From positions 248,001 through 312,000 of the forward strand of contig NZ_VSZS01000065.1 in assembly GCF_008180155.1 (NCBI RefSeq): a DNA stretch of 64,000 nucleotides, written 5' to 3'. The notes beneath the pieces are model-generated. The model was not told the origin of the DNA. It searched no databases and saw only the letters and a list, made by a program, of their open reading frames with translations. Made by a program: the position numbers and the translations under genes. Positions 52,769-61,901 of this stretch are shown in pieces; the first letter of the stretch is position 1; each line of letters opens with the position of its first letter. Origin of the DNA: Neoaquamicrobium microcysteis (GTDB lineage Bacteria > Pseudomonadota > Alphaproteobacteria > Rhizobiales > Rhizobiaceae).

Positions 52769-53665
52769 GTGAAACTGACGAGACGCCAGATGACGGGCGG
52801 CATGGCCGCGTTCGCAATTGGTGCGGGCGCCTTGCCGGCCCGGACGGAGACCACCATGAAGAACCTTCCCTTTGCCGCACAGACGCCCGTCAGCGTTGGG
52901 CGTGTCGGGCTCATGGCGCGCGACGGCAATCGCGTAGCCGACTACTACAAGGCCTTGCTGGGGCTGACCGAGCTACGCCGCAGCGGCAACGTCATCGCAT
53001 TGGGCGTCGGTGAGCGCGAAATCCTCGAGATCGAGGGCTCCGCGGCGTTGCGGGAGGACGATCCCCGCTCGGCAGGCCTTTTTCACACGGCGTTCCTGCT
53101 GCCGGCCCGCGCAGACCTTGCCCGCTGGACACGGTTTGCGATCGACAACCGCATCCCGGTGGACGGCGCGTCGGACCATTCGGTCAGCGAGGCCGTCTAC
53201 CTGACCGACCCCGAGGGCAACGGCGTCGAAATCTACGCAGACAGGCCGCGGGAAAACTGGACGTTCGACGGCGGCTCGGTACGAATGGGTACCGAAGCCC
53301 TCAACATACCCAATTTGCTAGACGAGTTGATCGTCGGCGATCCGGAATGGAAGGGAGCGCCGGACAACACGGTGATCGGGCACGTCCACCTCCGAGTGGG
53401 CGACGTAGCCGATGCCGAACGCTGGTGGAACGACGCACAGCGCTTCGACACCATGCTGCACTATGGCGGGCAGGCCGTTTTCCTGTCTTCGGGCGGATAC
53501 CACCACCACATCGGCGCCAATTCCTGGCGCAGCAGCGGGGCAGGCCCGCGCGAGGCCGACCGTACGGGGCTGGGCTTTGTCGAGCTTCTATCGAAGAACG
53601 CGAGCGCCGAAAGCGCTTCGCGCGATCCGTGGGGCAGCGAAATCCGCGTGATTCCGGCCGCTTGA
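52769..53665 (+). CDS. VOC-family dioxygenase-like protein with Tat-like N-terminus
   Basis: A 298-residue protein with two vicinal-oxygen-chelate modules. The first starts at about residue 40 (VGRVGLMARDGNRVADYY) and the second at about 205 (VIGHVHLRVGDVADAERWW). Metal ligands may include the His residues in LFHTAF and HVHLRV and the Glu of YLTDPEGNGVEIY. From the GTG at 52769 the first ~28 residues read RRQM followed by a hydrophobic Ala/Gly tract, like a Tat signal. ATG 52856, with GGAGA upstream, would give the bare enzyme. Confidence 0.85.
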   Translation: MKLTRRQMTGGMAAFAIGAGALPARTETTMKNLPFAAQTPVSVGRVGLMARDGNRVADYYKALLGLTELRRSGNVIALGVGEREILEIEGSAALREDDPRSAGLFHTAFLLPARADLARWTRFAIDNRIPVDGASDHSVSEAVYLTDPEGNGVEIYADRPRENWTFDGGSVRMGTEALNIPNLLDELIVGDPEWKGAPDNTVIGHVHLRVGDVADAERWWNDAQRFDTMLHYGGQAVFLSSGGYHHHIGANSWRSSGAGPREADRTGLGFVELLSKNASAESASRDPWGSEIRVIPAA

Positions 53666-53683
53666 AGCCGGCGGCGGGTCCGT

Positions 53684-54991
53684 TCAGGCCTCGCCGAAAA
53701 CGCGCCGGAAAATCGTATCTACATGCTTGGTGTGATAGCCCAGATCGAACTTCTCGCGAAGCGCTTCATCCGAGATTACCGCGCGAACGTCCTTGTCCGC
53801 GAGCAGTTCCTCAAGAAAATCAGCACCTTGCTCCCAGACTTTCATGGCGTTTCGCTGCACCAGACGGTAGGAATCCTCTCGGGACACCCCTGCCTGGGTA
53901 AGTGCCAGCAGCACCCGCTGCGAGTGGATGAGGCCCCGGAATTTGTTCATGTTCGCCAACATGTTATCCGGATAGACGACCAGCTTTTCGATCACGCCGG
54001 TGAGCCGCGCCAGCGCAAAATCCAGCGTCACCGTCGCGTCAGGTCCTATCATCCGCTCGACCGAAGAATGGGATATATCCCTTTCATGCCATAGTGGGAC
54101 GTTTTCCATGGCCGGCACCGCCATGCCGCGAACGAGGCGCGCGAGCCCGGTAAGGTTTTCGGTAAGGACAGGATTGCGCTTGTGCGGCATGGCCGACGAG
54201 CCCTTCTGGCCAGGCGAGAAGTATTCCTCCGCCTCCAGCACTTCGGTCCGCTGGAGGTGGCGGATTTCCGTCGCCAGCCTCTCGATGCACGATGCGATGA
54301 CGCCCAGCGTGGCGAAGAACATGGCGTGGCGGTCGCGCGGGATGACTTGCGTGGAAACCGGCTCCGGCTTCAGGCCTAGCTTCTCGGCGACATGTTCCTC
54401 GACGCGCGGATCGATGTTTGCGAAAGTGCCGACGGCACCGGAGATCGCGCAGGTTGCGATCTCGGCGCGCGCATGAACCAGACGCTCGCGGCAGCGCTCG
54501 AACTCGGCATAGGCCTGCGCCAGCTTCACACCGAAGGTCGTCGGCTCTGCATGTATGCCGTGGCTCCGGCCGATCGTAACGGTGTCCTTGTGCTCGAAGG
54601 CACGCTTCTTCAGCGCTGCGAGAAGGGCATCGATGTCAGCCAGCAGTAGATCGGATGCGCGCGCGAGCTGCACCGAAAAGCAGGTATCGAGTACATCCGA
54701 CGAAGTCATGCCCTGATGGATGAAGCGGGAATCGGGGCCGACGAACTCGGCAAGATGGGTGAGAAAGGCGATGACGTCGTGCTTGGTCTCGCGCTCGATC
54801 TCGTCGATGCGTTCGGCGTCGAAGGTCGCCGCGCCTCCCTTTCCCCAGATGGTCTTGGCGGCTTCCTTCGGGATGACGCCCAATTCGGCCAGCGCGTCGC
54901 AGGCATGGGCCTCGATCTCAAACCAGATCCGGAACTTGGTTTCCTGCGACCAGATGGAAACCATTTCGGGTCGCGAATAGCGCGGGATCAT
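53684..54991 (-). CDS. purB: adenylosuccinate lyase
   Basis: A 435-residue fumarase-superfamily enzyme acting twice in purine synthesis. GSSAMPHKRNPV carries the catalytic loop near residue 265. FIHQGMTSSDVLDT and GRSHGIHAEPTTFG are also diagnostic. The start is ATG 54991 (MIPRYSRPEMVSIW), 13 residues after the first in-frame start. It is separated from the main pur operon by 3 kb. Confidence 0.97.
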   Translation of the reverse strand: MIPRYSRPEMVSIWSQETKFRIWFEIEAHACDALAELGVIPKEAAKTIWGKGGAATFDAERIDEIERETKHDVIAFLTHLAEFVGPDSRFIHQGMTSSDVLDTCFSVQLARASDLLLADIDALLAALKKRAFEHKDTVTIGRSHGIHAEPTTFGVKLAQAYAEFERCRERLVHARAEIATCAISGAVGTFANIDPRVEEHVAEKLGLKPEPVSTQVIPRDRHAMFFATLGVIASCIERLATEIRHLQRTEVLEAEEYFSPGQKGSSAMPHKRNPVLTENLTGLARLVRGMAVPAMENVPLWHERDISHSSVERMIGPDATVTLDFALARLTGVIEKLVVYPDNMLANMNKFRGLIHSQRVLLALTQAGVSREDSYRLVQRNAMKVWEQGADFLEELLADKDVRAVISDEALREKFDLGYHTKHVDTIFRRVFGEA

Positions 54992-55074
54992 GAGGCTCGT
55001 CCTGACTGCATGGGAAGGATGCGCGCTCACTAACAGAGCGCGGCGGATTCCTCAACGCGCAGGCGGCTCTTTAC

Positions 55075-55800
55075 TCAAAGCTTGCCGGGCACGGCGATCC
55101 AGCGGTGGTTCGGTCCTTCAAAGCCGACCGACCGCACGGCGATCACAGCGGCATAGACCGGCTCGCCGCCATCGGGAAAGAACGTCTGCACCGCCCCGAA
55201 AGAGTAGCCCAGCGGGCAATTGCGGCTGGCGGGGATAGATGTGTCCTCATGCAGCAACTGCGCCGTCTCGCCCGGCGAGACCCCGAGGCGCGTGAGGCGA
55301 TAGCCGACGGCGGTGCCGAGGTCATGGCAATTTGCGGGCTGTTCCAGCGCGATTTCCTCCAGACGCAGTTCCAGAGGTTGGTCGATCGGCGGAAAGACCG
55401 GGCGCGGATTCACGGCCATTCGGTGTGGCTCGACCGAAAGTTCAGTGATCGGGTTGAAGCCGGCGGTTACGCCGCGATTGGCGGCAAGAACCGCTTCCTC
55501 GATGATGGCTTCGCCCTGCGTGCGGGCCTGGTTGCGGGCCTCATCCAGAGACGCGCTTTCATCATCCAGACGCACCCGGATGGGTGTACCGGGCAGGAAG
55601 CTGTCGCTGGCGGTGTCGATGTAGAAACGGTTGGCATAGGGGAAACCGGAGCCGTCCTGGATGCCGTACTCCTCGAAGGCGAAAACGCCTCCATCGGCGG
55701 AGAAGCCCAGTATGTTCAGCTCGGCGGCATCGCCCGCAAGAGCGGCGGTGGCGGAACACTGGATGGCGGCGATGGCGGACAGCGCTGCAAGCGATCTCAT
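55075..55800 (-). CDS. DUF2259 family secreted protein
   Basis: A 241-residue predicted periplasmic protein. The signal peptide ends near AALAG (about residue 23). The rest shows the LGFSADGGVFAFEEYGIQDGSGFPYA pattern and two cysteines (PANCHDLG, SRNCPLGYS) of the DUF2259 family, whose function is unknown. It lies 83 bases upstream of purB on the same strand. Confidence 0.85.
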   Translation of the reverse strand: MRSLAALSAIAAIQCSATAALAGDAAELNILGFSADGGVFAFEEYGIQDGSGFPYANRFYIDTASDSFLPGTPIRVRLDDESASLDEARNQARTQGEAIIEEAVLAANRGVTAGFNPITELSVEPHRMAVNPRPVFPPIDQPLELRLEEIALEQPANCHDLGTAVGYRLTRLGVSPGETAQLLHEDTSIPASRNCPLGYSFGAVQTFFPDGGEPVYAAVIAVRSVGFEGPNHRWIAVPGKL

Positions 55801-55870
55801 TTGAGCGACCCTCCATGTCGACTACGTGCGATGATGACGCAGCCGGCTCGTGCGGACAAGCCGTCGAAGT

Positions 55871-56890
55871 CTATCCTGTCCGCGACGACCAGACCGGGTA
55901 AGGATCGTTTTCGGCAGGCGTCGCCGCATGAACGCCGCGCGCTATGGCACGCGCCATGGTCGCCCCGGCAGCAGCGTAAATCCGGGTTGCTGCGTGCATG
56001 TCGAGCTCGATGCCGCTCGCTCCGGTGGCCATGGCGAATACGAGATCGCCGTCCGCCGGCGTATGGGTGGGCCAGATCGCGCGCGCAAAACCGTCATGTG
56101 CAGCGATGGCCAGCCTTTTGGCCGCCGCCTTGGTCAACACCGCATCGGTTGCGATGACCGCGATGGTGGTGTTCGCGCCCGGCTGCGGCGTACGCTTTTC
56201 CTCGAATTTCCAGTGAAGGTCGGTGGCGTCGTCCGGTATGGGCGAGGGCAGGCCAAGCCCGCCAAATTCGTCCCCTATCTCGAAAGGTGCCGCCCAGAAA
56301 TGCCGCGTGCGCGCCACCGTGACCGAACCTACGGGATTGGCCGCTACCAGCGCGCCGACCGTAATGCCGCCGTCCAGCACGGTCGAGGCCGAACCCAAAC
56401 CACCCTTCAGGCCGGCCGTCAGCGCGCCGGCGCCGGCTCCAACGGAACCGAGAGCGAATTCGAGCGCAGCATTGCGCACAGCGTCGTACCCTAACTCGCG
56501 GTAGGGCGGGTAGCGGCCCCAATCCTTGTCGCCCCCGTTGAAGAGATCGAAAAGGATCGCAGCAGGGACGACCGGGACGTGCTTGCCCCAGACCTCGATG
56601 CCCACGCCGTCTTCCCGTAGCGCCGCCTGTACGCCGGAGGCCGCGTCGAGCCCGAAGGCCGAGCCGCCCGCCAGTGCGATCGCGTGGATCGCCTGAAGCG
56701 AGTTGTGGGGCTCCAGCAGATCCGTCTCCCGCGTGCCTGGCGCGCCGCCGAGCACCTGCACGGCGGCGACGGCGGGCTTGTCAGGCACGACGACCGTGAC
56801 ACCGCTCTTGAGGCGCACATCTTCGGCATTGCCGACCCGCAGGCCGGCAACGTCTGTGATGAGATTTCTGGAACCTGAAACGAAAGGCAT
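55871..56890 (-). CDS. S58 (DmpA/P1) family peptidase-like protein
   Basis: A 339-residue autoprocessing N-terminal-nucleophile hydrolase. ITDVAGLRVGNAED at the start, LAGGSAFGLDAASGVQAAL, GSVGAGAGALTAGLKGG and a late GANTTIAVIATDA are the conserved family blocks. By analogy the chain may cleave before a Thr or Ser in the GANTT region to expose the nucleophile. Members include D-amino-acid esterases and nylon-oligomer hydrolases. It lies eight bases after the binding-protein gene. Confidence 0.88.
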   Translation of the reverse strand: MPFVSGSRNLITDVAGLRVGNAEDVRLKSGVTVVVPDKPAVAAVQVLGGAPGTRETDLLEPHNSLQAIHAIALAGGSAFGLDAASGVQAALREDGVGIEVWGKHVPVVPAAILFDLFNGGDKDWGRYPPYRELGYDAVRNAALEFALGSVGAGAGALTAGLKGGLGSASTVLDGGITVGALVAANPVGSVTVARTRHFWAAPFEIGDEFGGLGLPSPIPDDATDLHWKFEEKRTPQPGANTTIAVIATDAVLTKAAAKRLAIAAHDGFARAIWPTHTPADGDLVFAMATGASGIELDMHAATRIYAAAGATMARAIARGVHAATPAENDPYPVWSSRTG

Positions 56891-56898
56891 GCGGCCGG

Positions 56899-57960
56899 TC
56901 ACTCGAATGGTAGGAAGCGCTCGCCGTCGAAGCGGAGAAGCCTGAAAGGGTTTTCGGTCAGATCGCCCTTTTCGTCGAAAGCAATGGGGCCGAGCATGGT
57001 CTCGAACCTGCCGCGGGCGAGCGCGTCGCTCACGGTTCCGCCCGCCTCGGCCGTGCCCAGCGCCTTCAGAGCGACCTCGGTCGCCGCGTAGGTCGGCACG
57101 ACATAGCCCTCCGGCACGATCTCGGCGGCGGTGAAGCGCTCCATCGCGTCCTCGTCCAGCATGTCGGCCCATTCGGGCACGGCAATCATCAGAGTGCCCG
57201 GAGCGAGCGGCAAATCGCCTGCCGAGCGCAACGTCTCGCCACCGGCGATGGTAAGGCCGTAGTCCAGGCCTTCGGCGTCGCGCGCGATGATGGCGATATC
57301 GTCACGGTCGCCGCCGACGAAGACGTGTGTCGCGCCCGAACGACGCAAGCGGCCGACGAGGCCTACCTGATTGTCTGACTGGGGGCGGAAGGTGTCGATG
57401 AAGACGGGTTGCAGCCCGGCAAGTTCGGCGGCAAGTCGCAGCGATTCCGCCAGTTCGCGGCCATGAATCGTGCCGTCATCCACTATGGCGAACAGCTCGC
57501 CACGCCACAGCGGGATGAGGATGTTTCCCACGGCCGCCAACTCGGCATCCGCGCTCGGCGCGATGCGCCAGACCAGCCAGCCGGTGCGAGTGTGGCGGTC
57601 CGTAAGCCCATTGCTGCGCACGCCCGACGTGATGACCGGGATGCCGGCTTCGGTGAGTACGGGGAGGGCAGCCTCGATGGCTTCTGTGCACAGAAAGCCT
57701 ACGACTGCCTGGACCTGCCGGGCGACGAGCTGGCGAGCAGCGCTCAAGCCCCCTTCTTCGCTGCATCCGTCGTCAATGACCACCAGTTCGGCGTTCGACG
57801 CCTGCGTAGCAAGCGCAGCGCCGTCGCGCATCTGCTGCGCCAGCACGCTCAGTGGGCCGTCCAGCGGCGCAGTCACGCCAATGCGTTTCTCCGCCGCATG
57901 GCTTGCGCCTGCGAGCGAAAGCGCGCAGCCCAGAGCCAAAGCTTTTAGGAGAAGACGCAT
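56899..57960 (-). CDS. ABC-type periplasmic binding protein, branched-chain amino acid type
   Basis: A 353-residue Peripla_BP_6 protein. The signal peptide ends in SHAAEK near residue 23. RIGVTAPLDGPLSVLAQQMRDGA and VVGFLCTEAIEAALPVLTEAGIPVITSGV fit the LivJ-like fold. No permease or ATPase gene is near, so it is either an orphan binding protein or a sensor partner. Co-transcription with the S58 peptidase suggests a peptide, amide or amino acid ligand. Confidence 0.88.
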   Translation of the reverse strand: MRLLLKALALGCALSLAGASHAAEKRIGVTAPLDGPLSVLAQQMRDGAALATQASNAELVVIDDGCSEEGGLSAARQLVARQVQAVVGFLCTEAIEAALPVLTEAGIPVITSGVRSNGLTDRHTRTGWLVWRIAPSADAELAAVGNILIPLWRGELFAIVDDGTIHGRELAESLRLAAELAGLQPVFIDTFRPQSDNQVGLVGRLRRSGATHVFVGGDRDDIAIIARDAEGLDYGLTIAGGETLRSAGDLPLAPGTLMIAVPEWADMLDEDAMERFTAAEIVPEGYVVPTYAATEVALKALGTAEAGGTVSDALARGRFETMLGPIAFDEKGDLTENPFRLLRFDGERFLPFE

Positions 57961-58118
57961 GAAACTTTGCCGACACCCGGTTTGGTGGAAAGTGCGTCAA
58001 CTGGTAAAGGCTGGCGGGAGCGGGCGCAACAGGCTAGAGCGGCGGTGACGGTAGCGGTGCTTGGCGGCGCTTTGCGCCCAACCTATATGCGGGCAGGATC
58101 ACAAATGCGGGAAACCCG

Positions 58119-58616
58119 GTGCTGAAGAAGAATGCTGTCGAGCCGCGCCTCTATCGCGAAGCGATGAGCCGTTTTGCAGGTGCTGTACATGTGGTGACCA
58201 CCGATGGCGAGCATGGCAGGCGGGGCGTGACCGTGATCGCCGCATGCTCGGTGTCGGACGACCCTCCCAGCATTCTCGTTTGCCTCAACAGAATGAAGGC
58301 CGACAACGACTGCTTCGCGCAGAACGGCGTCTTCGCGCTGAATACGCTGGCCGCCGAACAGCAGTCGATAGCCGACGCGTTTTCCGGCCTGACCGGCCTG
58401 TCGCAGAACCAGCGCTTTGCCCTGGCCCAGTGGGAGACTGAAAGTTCCGGCGCGCCGGTACTGGTAGGCGCGCTGGCGACGTTCGATTGCCATATCGTCG
58501 AGACCAAGGACTTCGCCACTCACCGCGTGATGTTCGGCAAGGTGACAGGCATCAGGATCGGCGCTAGCCTTGACCCGCTGATCTACCACCATCGCGCATA
58601 CCGCCTGCTCGGGTAG
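58119..58616 (+). CDS. flavin reductase-like protein (RutF/HpaC class)
   Basis: A 165-residue FMN-binding protein of the flavin_reduct family. FAGAVHVVTTDGEHGRRGVTV, SDDPPSILVCLNRM and NGVFALNTLAAEQQSIAD are the family blocks. It normally supplies reduced flavin to a partner monooxygenase. No monooxygenase is adjacent. The start is GTG 58119; ATG 58165 would lose the first strand. The MoxR gene follows 18 bases later. Confidence 0.9.
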   Translation: MLKKNAVEPRLYREAMSRFAGAVHVVTTDGEHGRRGVTVIAACSVSDDPPSILVCLNRMKADNDCFAQNGVFALNTLAAEQQSIADAFSGLTGLSQNQRFALAQWETESSGAPVLVGALATFDCHIVETKDFATHRVMFGKVTGIRIGASLDPLIYHHRAYRLLG

Positions 58617-58634
58617 GGCGCTCTCGGAGAGAAC

Positions 58635-59564
58635 ATGGCAGAAACAGGACCGCGCCCGGTACCCGCGTCGATCGACGAAACGGTCGAAATGCTCGCCGGG
58701 GCCGACTACGTCGCCGACCGTGCGCTTGCGACAGTTCTGTTCCTGAGCCTGCGCATGCAGCGGCCGCTGTTCCTCGAAGGCGAGGCAGGCGTCGGCAAGA
58801 CCGAAATCGCCAAGGTGCTTTCATCCGCGCTGGGCAGGCGGCTGATAAGGCTGCAATGCTATGAAGGTCTCGACGTGTCGTCTGCGGTCTATGAGTGGAA
58901 CTACGCCGCCCAGATGATCGAGATACGCATGGAAGAAGCCACCGGCGAGACCAGTCGGACCGCGATGGAGCGCAATGTCTTCTCCGAAAAATACCTGATC
59001 CGCCGGCCGGTGCTGGACGCGCTGACGGGCGAGAAGGGCGCGGCTCCGGTCTTCCTGATCGACGAGCTCGACCGCACCGACGAGGCGTTCGAGGCCTTCC
59101 TGCTCGAAATCCTTTCCGACTGGCAGGTGACAGTGCCTGAACTGGGCACGATCCGGGCGGCCGAGCCGCCGCTGGTCGTCATAACCACCAACCGGACGCG
59201 CGAAATCCACGACGCTCTGAAGCGGCGCTGCCTCTATCACTGGGTCGACTATCCCGACGCCGCGCGCGAGCTTGAAATCGTGCACCGCAAGGTGCCCCAG
59301 GCGAATGCGCGGCTTTCTGCTGAGGTGGTGGCCTTCATCCAGAGGCTTCGCAAGCTCGATCTTTTCAAGTCGCCGGGCGTCGCGGAAACGCTGGACTGGG
59401 CCGGTGCCCTGACCGAACTGGACAAAGTTGCGCTCGATCCCGAGACCGTATCTGACACGATCGGCGTGTTGCTGAAATATCAGGACGACATTGCCCGACT
59501 CGGGCAGGGCGAGGGCCGGCGTATCCTCGATGAGGTGAAAGCCGAGCTGGCTGCGGCGGAATAG
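58635..59564 (+). CDS. MoxR-family AAA+ ATPase, CoxD-like
   Basis: A 309-residue ATPase. Walker A is LEGEAGVGKTEIAKVL near residue 55. Walker B is VFLIDELDRTDEAFEAFLLE near residue 140. TNRTREIHDALKRRCLYHWVDYP supplies the sensor and arginine-finger region. In CO dehydrogenase operons CoxD works with the VWA protein CoxE to insert the Cu-S-Mo site. The VWA gene follows four bases later. Confidence 0.93.
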   Translation: MAETGPRPVPASIDETVEMLAGADYVADRALATVLFLSLRMQRPLFLEGEAGVGKTEIAKVLSSALGRRLIRLQCYEGLDVSSAVYEWNYAAQMIEIRMEEATGETSRTAMERNVFSEKYLIRRPVLDALTGEKGAAPVFLIDELDRTDEAFEAFLLEILSDWQVTVPELGTIRAAEPPLVVITTNRTREIHDALKRRCLYHWVDYPDAARELEIVHRKVPQANARLSAEVVAFIQRLRKLDLFKSPGVAETLDWAGALTELDKVALDPETVSDTIGVLLKYQDDIARLGQGEGRRILDEVKAELAAAE

Positions 59565-59568
59565 GCCG

Positions 59569-60819
59569 ATGGACGGCGATGCCGATTTTCGTGTCGAGGC
59601 CGACCCTCAGGGCCGCATCGCCGACAACATCGTCTATTTCGCCCGCGCGCTGCGCAAGGCCGGCATGCGTGTGGGACCGGCCGCCGTGAAGGACGCCATC
59701 GAGGCCGTGCTGGCGGCAGGCATAGGCGGACGGGACGATTTCTACTGGACGCTTCACGCAGTGCTGGTGAACCGCCGGGAGGACCACGCGACCTTCGACG
59801 AGGCGTTCCGGCTGTTCTGGAAATCGCGCGAGCTGATTGAGAAGATGATCGCGATGTTCTCACCCGTCGCGCCGAACACGGCCGAACGCCGCAAGAGCCG
59901 TGCGGCGGAAACGCGTGTTGCCGACGCGATGTTCGAGGGCCACCGCAAGAACCAGCCGGCGGAGGAAAGACCGGAGATCGAGGTGGATGCGCGGCTGACG
60001 GTCTCTGGCAACGAGGTGCTGCGCGGCAAGGATTTCGCGCAGATGACGGCCGCCGAACTGGCCGAGGCCAAGAGGGCGATCGCCGCGCTGCGGCTGCCGC
60101 ATGACCGTATACCGACAAGGCGCTTCCGTCCGGACCCGCATGGCTCACGGACCGACCCGCGCGCGATGATGCGCGTCGCGCTGCGCACCGGCGGCGACCT
60201 CATTCTGCCGAAATTTCGCTCGGTGCGCGAGATTCATCCCCCTCTCGTCGTTCTGGCAGACATTTCGGGTTCGATGAGCCAGTACACGCGCATCTTCCTG
60301 CATTTCCTGCACGGGCTGTCGGAGCATCGGGGGCGCGTGCACACATTCGTGTTCGGCACGCGGCTTACCAACCTGACCCGCCAGATGCGGCGGCGCGACC
60401 CCGACGAGGCGCTGGCCGAATGCACGGCAGCCGTGAAGGACTGGTCGGGCGGAACCCGTATCGGCGAGACGCTGCGCGAGTTCAACATGCTGTGGTCGCG
60501 CAGGGTGCTGGGGCAGGGCGCGGTGGTGCTGCTCATCACCGACGGGCTTGAGCGCGACGACGTGACCGGCTTGTCCAAGGAGATGGAACGGCTGCGAAAA
60601 TCATGCCGGCGGCTGATCTGGCTCAACCCGCTGCTGCGGTTCGACGGGTTCGAGGCGAAAGCGCGTGGCGTGCGCGCCATGCTGCCGCATGTCGACGAGT
60701 TTCGCGCCGTCCATACGCTCGACGCGCTCTCCGACCTGGTGGAATCGCTATCGGCCACGCGCTCACGCGAAGCAGACCCCAGGCAATGGCTGGGGCTTGG
60801 CAGGCGGCTGCCTGCATGA
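59569..60819 (+). CDS. VWA-domain protein, CoxE-like
   Basis: A 416-residue partner of the MoxR ATPase. The von Willebrand A domain (about 215-410) has the MIDAS metal site DISGSMSQYTR and LLITDGLERDDV. An N-terminal helical domain precedes it. The gene pair matches coxD-coxE, which mature molybdenum-containing CO dehydrogenase. The structural cox genes are not in the window. Confidence 0.92.
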   Translation: MDGDADFRVEADPQGRIADNIVYFARALRKAGMRVGPAAVKDAIEAVLAAGIGGRDDFYWTLHAVLVNRREDHATFDEAFRLFWKSRELIEKMIAMFSPVAPNTAERRKSRAAETRVADAMFEGHRKNQPAEERPEIEVDARLTVSGNEVLRGKDFAQMTAAELAEAKRAIAALRLPHDRIPTRRFRPDPHGSRTDPRAMMRVALRTGGDLILPKFRSVREIHPPLVVLADISGSMSQYTRIFLHFLHGLSEHRGRVHTFVFGTRLTNLTRQMRRRDPDEALAECTAAVKDWSGGTRIGETLREFNMLWSRRVLGQGAVVLLITDGLERDDVTGLSKEMERLRKSCRRLIWLNPLLRFDGFEAKARGVRAMLPHVDEFRAVHTLDALSDLVESLSATRSREADPRQWLGLGRRLPA

Positions 60820-60861
60820 CCATATTCAAGTGGTAACGTTTTTCGGCCGGAGGAAAGGCAG

Positions 60862-61191
60862 ATGAGCGCACCAGACGAGACCCGCGACCCGCTGACGATC
60901 GCGGAAGAGTGGATGAATGGCGGCCGCGACGTAGCCATCGCAACCGTGGTCGAGACGTGGGGTTCGGCGCCGCGCCCGGCCGGCAGCCATCTGGTCATCG
61001 ACGCCGAAGGCAATTTCCACGGCTCGGTCTCGGGCGGCTGTGTCGAAGGCGCGGTCGTGGCGGAGGCGATTGACGTGATCGATACCGGCGAGCCGCGCAT
61101 GCTGGAATTCGGCGTCGCCGACGAGACAGCCTGGCAGGTCGGACTGTCGTGCGGCGGCCGCATCAAGGTCTATGTCGAGCGGCTGGGCTGA
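60862..61191 (+). CDS. XdhC/CoxI-like protein, N-terminal half
   Basis: A 109-residue protein equal to the XdhC_CoxI N-terminal domain. VAIATVVETWGSAPRPAGSHLVID and GSVSGGCVEGAVV with the conserved Cys are visible. XdhC binds and protects sulfurated molybdenum cofactor for xanthine-dehydrogenase-type enzymes. The C-terminal half is encoded by the next gene two bases later. Confidence 0.92.
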   Translation: MSAPDETRDPLTIAEEWMNGGRDVAIATVVETWGSAPRPAGSHLVIDAEGNFHGSVSGGCVEGAVVAEAIDVIDTGEPRMLEFGVADETAWQVGLSCGGRIKVYVERLG

Positions 61192-61193
61192 CG

Positions 61194-61901
61194 ATGGACC
61201 CGCATGTGCTCAAGTCCCTGAATGCAGAGCGCCGTGCCCGGCGCGCCGCAATACTCGTCACCGATCTTGGCGACGGGCGCGACCGGGTGGTGCGCGAGGG
61301 CGATGCGGTGGCCGGGACGCTGGGCGAGGCCCTCGACAAGGCGTTTCGCACCGGCAAATCCCAAACGGCGGAGGCCGAGGGGCGCAGCTTTTTCCTGAAT
61401 GTGCATCTGCCGCCCCCGCGCATCGTCGCGATCGGGGCGGTTCACATCAGCCAGGCGCTGGCGCCCATGGCGCGTATCGCGGGCTTCGACATCGAGATCG
61501 TGGACCCGCGCACGGCCTTCGCCACCCCCGAACGCTTCGGCGATGTGCCGCTCTATGCTGAATGGCCGCAGGACATGCTGGCGCGCAGGCCGCTAGATGC
61601 GTTCACGGCGTTGGCCGCGCTGACGCACGACCCGAAGATCGATGATTTTCCACTCGCGGCCGCGCTGCGGGCAGGGTGCTTCTACGTCGGCGCGCTGGGT
61701 AGCCGCAAAACGCATGGCAAGCGAATCGAGCGCCTGTTGGCGGACGGTCTGACGCAGGCCCAGATCGACCGCATCGAGGCACCCATCGGCATGGATATCT
61801 CTGCTTCGAGCCCTGCCGAGATCGCGGTCGCCGTGCTGGCCCAGATCATCCAGGCACTGCGCACGCGCGGTCTCGCGCGGCAGGACGGGGTGGCGGCGTG
61901 A
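61194..61901 (+). CDS. XdhC-like protein, C-terminal Rossmann half
   Basis: A 235-residue protein whose IVAIGAVHISQALAPMARIAG and FDIEIVDPRTAF stretches form a Rossmann fold, with the late GALGSRKTHGKRIERL and APIGMDISASSPAEIAVA of XdhC C-terminal domains. The start is ATG 61194. Two separate genes replace a single XdhC. The stop overlaps the GTG of the next gene by four bases. Confidence 0.92.
   Translation: MDPHVLKSLNAERRARRAAILVTDLGDGRDRVVREGDAVAGTLGEALDKAFRTGKSQTAEAEGRSFFLNVHLPPPRIVAIGAVHISQALAPMARIAGFDIEIVDPRTAFATPERFGDVPLYAEWPQDMLARRPLDAFTALAALTHDPKIDDFPLAAALRAGCFYVGALGSRKTHGKRIERLLADGLTQAQIDRIEAPIGMDISASSPAEIAVAVLAQIIQALRTRGLARQDGVAA

Noticed and set aside
58081-58118. Operon continuity of the flavin reductase with the binding protein
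   Set aside because: The binding protein is on the opposite strand with a 158-base divergent spacer.
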